64,000 nucleotides of DNA from Hypericum androsaemum (lineage: Eukaryota > Streptophyta > Magnoliopsida > Malpighiales > Hypericaceae): positions 2,356,001-2,420,000 of the forward strand of contig OZ023184.1 of NCBI GenBank assembly GCA_963995505.1, in the 5' to 3' direction. Of this stretch, positions 34,132 to 45,499 are shown piece by piece (within the stretch, counting starts at the first letter, position 1; each line of letters starts with the position of its first letter). The notes under the pieces were generated by a model. That model was not told the DNA's origin. It was given only the letters and a program-made list of their open reading frames with translations, and made no database searches. A program made the position numbers and the translations under genes.

Positions 34132-35146
34132 AATTGCAATAGAAATCTTAAACGAAGGTGTGGAAATTGTTATCACAGTAATCTCGAGTGGTCTTTTTCC
34201 CGCCCCAAATTTTTCTCTCCGTGTTTTACCGTGGCGGATTTTTAATGAAATTCGTTGTTACAACTGCATACTTAGTACGCAGGAATCCAACCTATTCCTC
34301 CCTTGGTACATAATATAAACATCAATAAAAATTACTTCTTAAGAAAATGGAAAAAAAAGTTGAGATACAAATGCAATAACAAATTACCCAAACAAAAACA
34401 AATTGTATACATTATTGCTTAATTTAGTTCATATTGTACAAGATAACTGACATACCAGCAAACTCATAATAATATCATTAATATTATAATATTGTAATTA
34501 ATTTGTTAACTAAAATAATTATACTTTATAGTTTAATGCTTTATAGTTTAAGGGATATAGTCCCAAAATACACAATATTCCTAAAACACACAAAGATAAT
34601 GATGTAATTGGCAAATAAATGAATTTCTACATTAAAAATCAAATCCAATGTCGAAATTAGGCTTCAATTTTTAGGTGGCAAAACCTAACACCAGTCAAAG
34701 TTCGCCAGTACTCGGTTCATTCTAGCACTGGAAAATCATATTTGATTTTCTAATTATGCGCTTTTATGCTATATTTCGAGTAGGGATGAAATAAATATCA
34801 TTTCCCAGAGGTTAAACTCTATCTTTAATCCGTGATTTTAGGGTGTATTTACTTTGATTGAGTTTAGGGTATGATATGAAGATGTGCCCATTTTTTATAG
34901 TAAGGTCTATGATAGGATATGAATCTTATTATAGATCCTATTTTATATCATACTCTACTTTTTACTCATATAATATATATTAATTCTAAATTTGAGGTAC
35001 TTATTTTTTAAATCATTTAACTCATATTGTAAATTTTGATTTTACTTGCAATTTTTTTGAATATCGATATGTAATTTTTTTTATAAGTAAAGTATTATAT
35101 TTCTCAAGTTGTCCATCAATGATGAATACATCGAAAGTACCAGTTA
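34132..35146. other. AT-rich intergenic DNA, nothing recognised
   Basis: No coding region is seen. Confidence 0.4.
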
Positions 35147-35151
35147 ATACA

Positions 35152-35441
35152 TGTTAGAGATGTCGAGAAATTAAAGAGGAAACGATTTGTGGGCTTGTTT
35201 CCTATTCTATTCGGACTAGTTTTTGGACTCCTAATTTAACCTAGATAGCTTACTTGATGTACAAGGGTTTGCCTTTATATAAAGACATGTTACCCTAAGG
35301 TTTTATATAGCTTTGTGACTCGGATCCATCAATAAAATTTCTCCTTTCTCACCGTAAACGTAGGCATTAGACCGAACCACGTTATCTATTGTGTCCGTGT
35401 TCTTTTTGCGATCTTATTCTCTAGTTGCTGAATTCATAACA
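35152..35441. mobile_element. Solo LTR of a small LTR retrotransposon (290 bp)
   Basis: Begins TGTTAGAGATG and ends AATTCATAACA, so the TGTTA/TAACA inverted ends are intact. It is flanked by a perfect 5-bp duplication ATACA (35147-35151 and 35442-35446). Inside is a TATATAAAG promoter-like box near 35276 and AATAAAATTTC near 35332. No internal region is adjacent, so recombination between two LTRs is the likely origin. Confidence 0.9.
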
Positions 35442-35449
35442 ATACATAT

Positions 35450-37310
35450 CAATAGAAACACCAAAGTGATAGGCGATACCTGAGTAAAACTCTCAATAGA
35501 ACTCCAAAAGAAAAATATATTAAAAGAGTTCTAACACCGAGACCAATCAAACCCAAAAATACACCAAAAGTATGACAAACCAATCCTAGCTACCGCGCGA
35601 AGAACCAAAGTTACGGAGGATCGAAATATCAAAATTGGTCTGACCCACAAGCCGCCTCCTTAATCGCTTGTAGACTTAGCGAGGTGTCTTCCCCCCAAGA
35701 CAAACCCATAACGATTGCGAGACGCCACGCTTTTGTCGAAAGTCCTACTTGAAGAGCTTTATCTTGCACCGTCATGCCATCAATAATCGAGCCAAGGCAT
35801 AACTCCTTCTTGGTCCTTTTAAGCGACATAATTTTTATTTTTCGCAATGGAAACTTCATAAGGGCCGTAGCTTTTTCCGTGGGCCTCTGTTCTCAGCAAC
35901 TTGATCAAGTCGGAGTCGGTTGGATCAAACAGTTCTTAGTGGCCTTCTTATGTGCAGCAAGAGGTTGCAACTTGGCTTCAAAAGTCACACCATCCGCAGT
36001 AAACATGAGTTGCTCTGACCAATCGTCCTTCACATGTGTAGCCACAACAAGTTGCAGCTCGTCGACGCTAATATCAGTAGCCGCAGCAGCCATCAGCAAC
36101 AATCGAAAGCTGCACCACCTGCAAAACATTCGAACACTACAAGGAATCCAACATAACATCAGCGGGAGGCTGCAACGAAGGCAACACCAAAGCAGTGGAA
36201 TAGGGAAGCATAGCAACAACAGAGGACAGTAAGGATGCGAGGTCATTCGCAGCGGGAAGCTTCACGGACACTTGCATCACACCATCGACACCATGATGCT
36301 GCAAAATAGAGTCTGAGACCAAATCAACAGCAATAGAAATAGAGGATTGAACCTCAACCAACTGTTGATCCACTCCCAAACCAGCAGAGGAAGTGAAGAG
36401 CAGCAGCTCATGACTGATTGCAATAGGGAACTGCAATGCAACAACTTACCCTGCAACCCCAGTGCGCTCATCAACATCGTTGCCCACAAGTTCAGCAGCA
36501 ACGGGGAATTCAACAGGGAGCCCGCTAGCAAAATTAACATGAGTTGACACCAATGGCAAGCCCATATCGACCTCCATATCAGCAGCACCACCAGACTCGA
36601 CAAGCTGCTCATAGCCAGAAAGCAGTGCACCTGATAACCTGCAAGAGTCGCCCTCAACTTCTCTGAAATTGCCCAAAAGGGGAACACCATCCTTATAGCC
36701 ACACGACCAAACAGAAAGCGACGGGACATCACCATCCACAGAAGAGACTTCCTCCATACAATCACATAAGTTTCATGGCCAACCTTGAGATTGAAAGAGC
36801 GGCACACTCGATGCAAGACAGAGGAGGAGATAAGAACAAAGGCAGCGTCAAGATGCAACCGGCGAGAGGTGAGCTGATGTATGATAATAACATCATCCAA
36901 CGAAGAGACCAACCATTCGAGGAAGGAAGACGACCAAACCTGTAGTCGGACGTCATGGATTTCCAACCAAAGCCTTCTGGTCGTTGTGCGTAAACTCGAA
37001 GACCAGGGCTCAACCAACTTGAGTAACGGTTTTGAGGATTAACATGTCATCATCTTCACGGAAGGGTATTATGACAAACCCGAACTTGGAATTCCTCTTT
37101 ACAACGACATATGCATCCAACACCAGGCCACGAAGCTCGAAAAACTTACGGAGATTGCAAACTTCCACAGAGAAGGAAAGTTGTCCACGAAGATACTAGT
37201 AGCAACCGTATGCCACAAAGAGCAAAGACCCCAACCTTCCTACCAATAGACGGTGGAGGAGACTGGCGGAGAAAGCGAGGAGCCTAGGGAGAGGACCAGC
37301 CAGGCCTGAT
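35450..37310 (-). mobile_element. LINE remnant, ORF1-like region, frameshifted
   Basis: On the minus strand from about 37200 the sequence encodes LRKFFELRGLVLDAYVVVKR then NSKFGFV, an RRM-like piece typical of plant LINE ORF1 proteins. Long but shifting frames follow for ~1.3 kb (including 246 codons at 36277-37017 and 113 codons at 35905-36246). None forms one continuous protein. The CT-rich 5' part lies near 37220-37300 and the 3' part runs to about 35450, beside the solo LTR. Confidence 0.65.
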
Positions 37311-38232
37311 TAGGGTTATCGATATATAATTTCTAAAATTTATGCATAAAATTATCAATTATAAACATTAAAGGTTGAACTATCAAGTGGCAACTAGCAA
37401 CCCATATAAAGGCAGGCGTATAAGAATACAAGACATTGACAGTTCAAGATATTTTTTTTCCTAGACCATCTACGTTCATATCTTCACTAAATTTATTAAT
37501 TCAAAACAATCGAATTTACAAAACTCAAACTCCAAACTTAATTAAATCAAAATGCAACCCTTCACAACCAAAATTGATTACATATACATGGTCCGAGTTT
37601 AGACCCCCTATATTTTACTTGACAACTAAGATTTTCTATGCACAGCATGTTCTCCATTTTCCCGGCCACGTGCAAGGGAGGGGACACCACCGGTGGCCCA
37701 GGAAATAATGAGCAAAAACAAACTGAAGAACCTCCGGCCAATTGATAAACCATGAAATTGCTCGCCCGAAGGAAAGCAAGAAAATGAGTTAACAATCATA
37801 AACAAAATGCCTGGCTTTTTTAACTTAACACAGGCTTGCGGATACCCTCGAATTTTATTTATTTAATAAACTACCATTTTGATAATTGATTATCATTAAT
37901 CACCTAAATTCTTCACTACTAAGCAGAGAAAAGGAAAGGGCTCACTTTATTAATTATCCCCACCGGAGAAAATAACCGTTACAAGATCCACGTGTCACCC
38001 ACTCGCACCCCACCTGTCTCTTTCACCCTCCATTGGATTCCCAATCCCATCTTCCCCTTCCACTACATTGCCATTGTCCCTCTCTTCTTCAAAAGAAATA
38101 TCAACTCACTCATAGCCAAAGAAAAGGAAAGTAAAGAGAATTTTCTTCCGAAAAAGACATAAAAATGGTCGTTTTCTGACCAAACTCACCCAAGAAGAAA
38201 CAAGGGGAAGGAGAAGAAGAACACACAATCAG
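37311..38232. promoter_or_regulatory. Upstream region of the lectin receptor kinase
   Basis: AT-rich to about 37970, then a compact promoter. A G-box/ABRE-like CCACGTGTC lies at 37988-37996 (about 240 bases before the ATG), a site type bound by bZIP/bHLH factors. A purine-rich leader (GGAAGGAGAAGAAGA) precedes the start codon. Confidence 0.5.
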
Positions 38233-40293
38233 ATGCTGTCTTCCCACACTGGAACAGCGGCGCACTTTCTCTCTCTGTTTTTGCTTATCCTTTGTGCTCA
38301 CTCCTCCGCCACTGAGTTCGACTTCGGCAATCTCACGCTCAGCGCCCTGAGGCTCCTCGGAGACGCCCACCTCAACAATGGGAGCGTCCGCCTCACGCGC
38401 GATCTCCCCGTGCCGAACTCCGGCGCCGGCCGGGCTATCTACTCCCGGCCGGTCCGGTTCAGGGATCCCTCCACCGGCGCGATCGCCAGCTTCGCGACGT
38501 TCTTCTCCTTCTCCGTGATGAATCTGAACCCGTCTTCCATCGGCGGGGGGCTGGCATTCGTTGTCTCCCCGGACGCCGATGCGATCGGAGACGCCGGAGG
38601 GAGCCTGGGCCTCGCCGGAGGCGGGGGGTTCGTGGCGGTGGAGTTCGACACGCTCATGGACGTGGAGTACCGGGACATCAACGGGAACCACGTTGGCCTG
38701 GACCTGAACAGCGTGGTCTCGGCACAAGTCGGCGACCTGGATGCCGTTGACGTCGACCTGAAGAGCGGCGACTTGGTCAACGCCTGGATCGCCTACGACG
38801 GCTCCTCCCGGGCGCTAAATGTTACCGTCTCCTACTCCAACACCAAGCCCAAAATTCCCATCCTGTCCCTCCCCCTCGACCTCGACCCCTACGTCAACGA
38901 CTTCATGTACGTCGGGTTCTCCGGGTCCACGCAGGGAAGCACTGAGACCCACAGTATCGATTGGTGGAGCTTCAGCTCCTCCTTTGACCGGTCAACGCCG
39001 GTGGCCTCGCCGTCGCCGTCATTGCCCCCTACCGCCGCCTCCAACGCCGACAACAAGGCAGCATCGGCCTCGACGGCGTCGTCTTGCCACAACCAGCTTT
39101 GCAAGCAGGGCCCCGGCGCCGTTGCCGGGGTGGCGACGGCGGGGGCGGTTTTCGTGATTTTCGCGGGTGTTGTGATCTGGGCTTTCTCGAAGAAGTTCAA
39201 ATACGTGAAAAAGTCGGAGTCTTTCGCGTCGGAGGTCATCAAAACCCCCAGGGAGTTCACCTACAAGGAGCTAAGAGCCGCCACCAAGTGCTTCAACGCG
39301 AATAGGGTGATCGGCCACGGCGCCTTCGGGACCGTGTACAAAGGAATCCTCCCGGAGACCGGCGACATTGTCGCCGTGAAGCGGTGCAGCCACGTCACCC
39401 AGGGAAAAACCGAGTTCCTCTCCGAGTTATCCATCATAGGAACCCTAAGGCACCGGAACCTGGTCAAATTGCAAGGTTGGTGCCACGAGAAAGCCGAGAT
39501 TTTGCTCGTCTACGACCTAATGCCTAACGGTAGCCTCGACAAGGCGTTGTTCGAGGCGAGGACGCCATTGCCGTGGGCCCTCCGGAGGAAGATCCTGATC
39601 GGGGTGGCCTCCGCTTTGGCCTACCTCCACCAGGAGTGCGAGAGCCAGGTGATCCACCGGGATGTTAAAACCAGCAACGTAATGCTGGACGAGGCGTTTA
39701 ACGCCAAGCTAGGCGACTTCGGCCTCGCGAGGCAGGTCGAGCACGACAAGTCCCCGGACGCCACCGTGGCGGCCGGGACAATGGGGTACCTGGCCCCGGA
39801 GTACCTCCTCACCGGCCGGGCGACCGACAGGACCGACGTGTTCAGCTTCGGGGCAGTCGCATTGGAGGTGGCCACCGGGAGGAGGCCAATCGAGAAGGAT
39901 CCTCACCATCAGGCCAATGGCAAATCCAATTCCAACCTGGTGGATTGGGTTTGGGGGCTTCACAGGGAAGAGAGACTATTAACTTGTGCTGACCCTAGGC
40001 TAGAGAGCGAGTTCGAAGAAGGGGAGATGATGAGGGTACTTCTGGTCGGGCTGGCGTGTTCACACCCGGACCCGTTGGTTAGACCGGCGATGAGGACAGT
40101 CGTCCAGATGCTTGTCGGCGAGGCCGAGGTTCCGGTCGTCCCTAGGGCTAAGCCCACCACCAGCTTTAGCACCTCCCATCTGTTGATGAGCTTGCAGGAT
40201 AGTGTCTCCGATTGGAACGAGGAGATGGTCACTATCTCCACTTCCTCGTCGGGGGAGGAGGAGGCCCGCTACCTCGGAGACGACGTCGTTTGA
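38233..40293 (+). CDS. L-type lectin-domain receptor kinase, clade VIII
   Basis: Intronless, 686 residues. Signal peptide at 1-26, legume-lectin domain at about 27-252 (GGGLAFVVSP, AVEFDTLMD, NHVGLDLNS, VGFSGSTQGSTETHSIDWW), a Ser/Thr-rich stalk, one membrane helix at about 296-318, then a Ser/Thr kinase. The kinase has all key parts: P-loop GHGAFGTV at 361-368, Lys383 in AVK, HRDVKTSN with Asp477, DFG at 495-497, APEY at 521-524. It is predicted to be catalytically active at the plasma membrane with an extracellular lectin sensor. The lectin sequence is close to LecRK-VIII.1/VIII.2; the ligand is unknown. GC content is far above the surroundings, as usual for this intronless family. The first ATG gives the natural signal peptide. 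Confidence 0.95.
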   Translation: MLSSHTGTAAHFLSLFLLILCAHSSATEFDFGNLTLSALRLLGDAHLNNGSVRLTRDLPVPNSGAGRAIYSRPVRFRDPSTGAIASFATFFSFSVMNLNPSSIGGGLAFVVSPDADAIGDAGGSLGLAGGGGFVAVEFDTLMDVEYRDINGNHVGLDLNSVVSAQVGDLDAVDVDLKSGDLVNAWIAYDGSSRALNVTVSYSNTKPKIPILSLPLDLDPYVNDFMYVGFSGSTQGSTETHSIDWWSFSSSFDRSTPVASPSPSLPPTAASNADNKAASASTASSCHNQLCKQGPGAVAGVATAGAVFVIFAGVVIWAFSKKFKYVKKSESFASEVIKTPREFTYKELRAATKCFNANRVIGHGAFGTVYKGILPETGDIVAVKRCSHVTQGKTEFLSELSIIGTLRHRNLVKLQGWCHEKAEILLVYDLMPNGSLDKALFEARTPLPWALRRKILIGVASALAYLHQECESQVIHRDVKTSNVMLDEAFNAKLGDFGLARQVEHDKSPDATVAAGTMGYLAPEYLLTGRATDRTDVFSFGAVALEVATGRRPIEKDPHHQANGKSNSNLVDWVWGLHREERLLTCADPRLESEFEEGEMMRVLLVGLACSHPDPLVRPAMRTVVQMLVGEAEVPVVPRAKPTTSFSTSHLLMSLQDSVSDWNEEMVTISTSSSGEEEARYLGDDVV

Positions 40294-41140
40294 GACTCTT
40301 CTGTTCTAATTTGTTATTAATAATAATTATTATTATTGTTATTAGATGATGTCGTTACGGGTTATAATTAATTATATTTATGTGACGTAAAATAATAAGG
40401 GGGATGTCTTGTCTCGGGTTGGTTAACTTTTGTAATTAGAGGGAAATTGGAGGTCTTACTTTAGCGAGGGAAGCTTTTTTTTGTGTTTAGTCAAAAGCGG
40501 ACGCTTAGAGTTTGAGTAAAGGTTTGGTAAAGTAAACAGACAAAAGACGAGGTGCTTTTTTTAATTATTTGGATAAAGTAAAGCGGAATTCCCTTTTAGT
40601 TATGTGGTGATTGCGACTAACGAAACCACCAACCATATAGAGATAATAGCTTAATACTGTCTATTACATGCATCAATTTTGTTTCTTGCTTAATCATATT
40701 CGAGTTTACAAATGATTTCGACCAAAAGTTATTGCGACAACTATAAAACTAGTTTAGACATTAATAAAAAATTAAGCGATCTAATTGTAATTGAAAGAAA
40801 CAACGGTTGGAGCTTTTCTCTATAAAAGAGATAAACTAAGTTGGAACGCAAACAAATTTATAGATTCCAAGGAGCAGTCTGCCTTTGTGGTGAAATTCAA
40901 CAATAAATTGGTCGAATCATGAACTTACTCAGTTGTGTTGCGTTGATTTTCTTTTGATTTATTATAGACTTTAAGAAAATCACCAGAGTTCTTAGATTTG
41001 TTTTTTTTATTGATTTAAGAGTTGTTCTCGAGATTTATCTAGTTCAAAATTTAATATTTCTTTTCTATTAATATTTTGAATAGTTATCTTACAATTCAAA
41101 GGTAACAAACAAGTATGGAGGCAGGGGATGAAAAAAGCGG
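40294..41140. other. 3' UTR of receptor kinase and AT-rich spacer
   Basis: Starts with an (ATT)n-like stretch at 40313-40343. No further gene is seen. Confidence 0.4.
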
Positions 41141-41145
41141 TATAC

Positions 41146-42165
41146 GGGTTTTTGCCCAATATGGTGTTACTATACAAGTTTATTTACCAATATGATGTTA
41201 CTGTTTAAAAAATTTCCAAAATGGTGTTCCTTTCTCAGGTCGAAATTTTTTTTTCGACCTAGGGAGCGTAGGTTGAAAATTTTTTTCGACATGAGACCAA
41301 ACCGAAATTTTTTTTTTGACTTCCATAGTCGAAAGAATTATTCGACTTGGGACCAAAATCGAAAAAAAATTTCGACCTGAGACCATTATTGTACTGTAGC
41401 AATAGAAACGCGTACTGTGGCAATAGTAAACGGTACTGTAGCAATAGTAAAAAACGACTGTTGCAACGAAAATGGAAAAAAACATACAAAGATAATGTAA
41501 GTACACTGTAGTAACATTATTTTTGTTAAGATAATAAAAAAACTAAAAAATTGGTCTTAAATCTAAGACCCATTTTTCGAATTTTTTTGATTTTTTTATT
41601 ATTTTAACAAAATTAATGGTGCTACATTACAAATTTTTTCAAAAATAGAACAAAAATGAAAAATCTATTTTCGAAGTTTTTTTAGATTGTTCATTATTTT
41701 AACAAAAATAATGGTGCTATAGTACGAAAATTTTGAAAAATAGAAGAAGAATCTAAGACTAATTTTTCGAGTTTTTTTAGATTTTTTATTATTTTAACAA
41801 AAATAATGGTACTACAGTACGAAAATTTGCAAAAATAGAAGAATCTAAGACCCATTTTTCGAGTTTTTTAGATTTTTAACATAAATTTTCAAAAATGCTA
41901 CAATACGAAATTTTTAAAAAATTTCACTATTTGCTACAGTACTCGGCCCCAGGTCGAATATTTTTTTTCAATTTTGGTCCCAGGTCGAAAAAAAATTTCG
42001 ATAATGAAAGTTGAAATTTTTTTTCGATTTTGGTCCCAAGTTGAAAAAAAAATTTCGATCTGAGGAGAGAGAAACACCATATCTGGAATTTTTTCAATAG
42101 TAACACTATTTTGAGGATTAAGTTGTAATGTAGCACCATTTTGGACAAAATTTAATCTCCACCAA
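41146..42165. mobile_element. Fold-back element with internal tandem repeats
   Basis: The left arm (41150-41360: ATGGTGTTACTATA, AAATGGTGTTCCTTTCTCAG, then T-rich CGAAATTTTTTTTTCGAC repeats) recurs inverted at 41950-42160. Between them about four units of ~105 bases share TTTTCGA.TTTTTTTAGATT and TAATGGT.CTA.AGTACGAAAA. No transposase and no clear target duplication. ORFs here are repeat artefacts. Confidence 0.7.
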
Positions 42166-42169
42166 ACAT

Positions 42170-43315
42170 CGAACAACACTATTTTATGGATGACAGCTAA
42201 TTATTAAGCTTCGATCATACTAAAAAAAGCTAATTATTAATTTAGTTATCTATACGACTACATCAACAATCTTTCTCATCATTGCCTAATTTTGTAAGGT
42301 TGCATTATTATTTTTTTGTCGTACGCGTCTATTTAGCAATTTATTATCATTGCCATTTTTAATTATTAATCGATAATAAAAGGAGTAAAACTGGATCCGC
42401 ACATTTTTATCTAAAACTGTCTTAGTCAAGACCCACTTGACAACTTAGCTCCAATGTGTCATAAAAGAAGCGTAGCTTCTAATTTGTATGTCCACATGCA
42501 TTAACGCGTTTTGTTTCTACCATTATTTTAATATGATTTTTATTATACGTAAATATGGTTTCATACTTCGTAAATGTAGAATTAAGTATCATGTGGTAAC
42601 TATTTGTGTCATTTTTACTATCGATATTTTTTTATCATTCTGTCTTTGTGCTTAAGTGGTTCCAATTTTTCCTCAAAAAAAAAGTGGTCCCAACTTCCAA
42701 CTAGAATTTACCTTTAAAAAAAAGTGGTTCCTCCCATTTTAGTGTATATTTGATTCCATTATTCCCAATGTGTAGTTCCATTTCCTTCTACAGTAATTTT
42801 TCAGTTTCGTATTGGTTGATTGGTTCTATTTTAGTGTACAAGTGGTTCCAACTTCAAGTGTATTCCTTTTTTTATTATAGTATGTGTCATTATCGTACGT
42901 GTACGTAGGTGGTTCCAATGTCTGTGTATAGTTGGTTTCAACTCTATGTGTTGTGCATAAGTGGTTCTAGTTTTGTGTATAGGTGATTTAATTTCATGTG
43001 AAAGTAATTCTATCATTTGATTTAAATATTTGTCTGTGAATGTATTTTAGATTAGGAAGAAAAATTCAAGAAAATAAATTTGAGTAAATGAAATGAAGCC
43101 ATGCTTAATTTTTTTTGATTAAAAGTCGGGAGTAGCTAGTCCATTATTCTTAATTAATTACATGTTAGCGTACGAACATGAGTACAACGGAATAAACTGA
43201 ACCCATGCTTAATTGTGGAGGGTATATTTTTTTGTCGCCCATGTGGTGAAGAATATCTCATATCTTCGTACAGAGAATTTCAATTCATCTGCCACACCTT
43301 ATCCAGATTCCAGGA
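42170..43315. other. AT-rich spacer with degenerate GTGGTTCCA repeats
   Basis: From about 42650 to 43000 variants of GTGTATAAGTGGTTCCAAC recur at irregular spacing (e.g. 42656, 42842, 42910, 42961), a decayed tandem array. No gene is seen. Confidence 0.5.
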
Positions 43316-43324
43316 TATAAATTA

Positions 43325-45026
43325 GGGTAAATTACTCTCAAGTTCCTGATCTTTGGTCACTCTCTTCTTAGGGTCCATGATTTTTGGAAAATGATTGTGC
43401 CGTCCCTAAATTTTGATGACAATAGACTCTCGGGTTCCTGGAGCCGAAATATTCATTTTTCTCTGGGGAACCCCCACTCGAAATGATAAAAATGCCCCTT
43501 CATTCAAAAATAAAAAATCTCTCCTATCTCTATTTTTGCCATCGTCTCTCTCATTCTCATCTTCTCTGGTTATCTTCTTCACGAAAAAGAAGATAATTAT
43601 TTAATTAATTAACCTTCAAATCAAATCACGACAACACCCAAAATGAACAAAAGAACACCCCTTCCATCTTTAATTCAAGTTAGCCGCTACCATCCTCTCC
43701 TTCTCCACCAATCCAAACACACATTGACCTAAAACCTACTTCGGTCCTTACCCACCTGAAATTTCAAACAAAGGATGGCCGGAGACTACCTCGTCCTTAC
43801 AAACCCCAAAATCTAAAGAAGTCACTGTTACGGGACGACGACCTTACAATAATTTTAGATCTAAGTAATTAGTATATACTTATACTTAACTGAGATTTAT
43901 ACAAGTGAGAGAAATAATATTATAACAGAAAATCTAATATATTCCCCGCCAGAGAGACGATGAGCAGGAACGACATCGTTTCCAGTAATGAGAGATCCCA
44001 TACCTATTACAACTCTTATTCCCATTCCCTGAACCGACCGGCCCCAGCCGACGAGAACTTGGATCTCTTCTCCGACGGTACATTAATCTCTCTCCCCGTT
44101 TTTGTTATTGTTGTGCCGAATCTGATTAGGGGCTGCAGACGGAGGTTAACTGCCTTGGAAGCTTCTAGAAGCTCCTGCATCGTGGTAGCGTCCCTGAGCG
44201 GCGCCGTCTCGGCCTTAATTATGTAGTCCTTGGTTCGGTTCATCATCGTCTTTGGATTTCTGGGCTATTGATTTTACCTTTTCTTAATAAAAAACTGATT
44301 GAATCTCAATTATGTAGTCCTTGGTTCGATTGTGGTGGCTGTTGGTGAAGAACTGCGATGAGAAGCTGAAGCTTGTAGAGGGTTCGACCCTTGGAGACCA
44401 GACGAGGAGGGCGTGTGGAGGGGGCTTGGGTGGGCAAGGAGGGAGAGCGGTCGTTGTGGCAGGGAGGTAGAGGGTGGCCATTAATTTAAAAAAAAGTGTG
44501 AGGATAAAGATTGGGGTTCGTTGGTTTTTGAGGGATGTGCTTGAGGTGAACTTTCAAGGGGGCTTGATCATCGACAGTGGGTTTATGTTAAGAGCATGTG
44601 CTTGGTGTAGTAGGACAGCATCGCAAGAAGCTAAAAAGAAGATCCAGCAACTTCAGAAGGTTGATTGTGAACTATGTTGGGTTCTGAATTAGGGTTATTA
44701 AAATTTTAATTCTCTCTAATTAGTTTTGATTCTTTTTAATTGGTCTTGATTCTCATTAAAAATATTTAGATTTATTTTTTAGTTTTGATTTTGGTTGAAG
44801 GTGGGAGGAAGAAGATGAGGAGGGAAAGATAGTTTTTTTATTTTTTTAGTAGGAGAGTATTTTGGTCATTTCAAGTGGGGTTCATCGGAGAAAAAAGAAT
44901 ATTTCGGCTCTAGGAACCCGAGAGTCTATTATTATCAAAACTTAAGGACGTCACAATCATTTTCCAAAAGATAGAGACCCTAAAAGAAGGGCGACCAAAA
45001 ACCAAAGATTTGAGAGTAATTTGCCC
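43325..45026. mobile_element. MULE-like element with captured gene-like insert (1702 bp)
   Basis: Begins GGGTAAATTACTCTCAAG and ends TTTGAGAGTAATTTGCCC. It is flanked by a perfect 9-bp duplication TATAAATTA (43316-43324 and 45027-45035). The inverted arms are ~190 bp. Inside, an ATG at 43960 opens an exon-like frame (RPAPADENLDLFSD) that ends at a plausible donor, GACG|GTACATTA. The acceptor-like TGATTAG|GGGC follows at about 44128. No Mutator transposase is seen, so it is a non-autonomous, probably Pack-MULE, copy. The source gene was not recognised. Confidence 0.9.
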
Positions 45027-45035
45027 TATAAATTA

Positions 45036-45496
45036 TCATCTGTCCAACGGCTACAAGAAATGCCTCGTCATAGACTCATATAAACTGAGATTATTCACGT
45101 GACACTGTGACAGTCCTCCTCGGGTGCTTCACATGGAACGTTTTAATTAAGGATATTAATTATAGCTATTATCTTTTATATTATGGTTCAACTTGCTCGT
45201 TATCAAAATCTAGGTTTCTTATGTGCAAAAATAGGAAAATGAGACTACTCTGGTTAATCCCTTTTTGCTGTCGAACGACATCATATACAATTTATGCAGG
45301 TGCCATAAATAAATAATAGGAAGAGTTTTGCGTCATTTATTTTTATATTGCTAGCAATTTGGATTTGTTCGACTCAACTGATGTACAGATACCGATTGAT
45401 TTCTAGGAAAAGGAAAATACATTCTGACAAAGATTAGTCGTGTGCTTGTAAAAGATGCAAGTAACTTGAGAACAATGCCTATTAAACAAACTAACT
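45036..45496. other. Spacer, nothing recognised
   Basis: AT-rich, between two elements. Confidence 0.35.
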
Positions 45497-45499
45497 TAA

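Noticed and set aside
35629..37017. A host gene on the minus strand (frames of 76, 113, 99 and 246 codons)
   Set aside because: Frames shift repeatedly and begin with an RRM-like piece typical of LINE ORF1; no single protein emerges.
38110..40241. Long antisense and alternative frames over the receptor kinase
   Set aside because: Shadows of the GC-rich lectin kinase gene, which explains the whole region in one frame.
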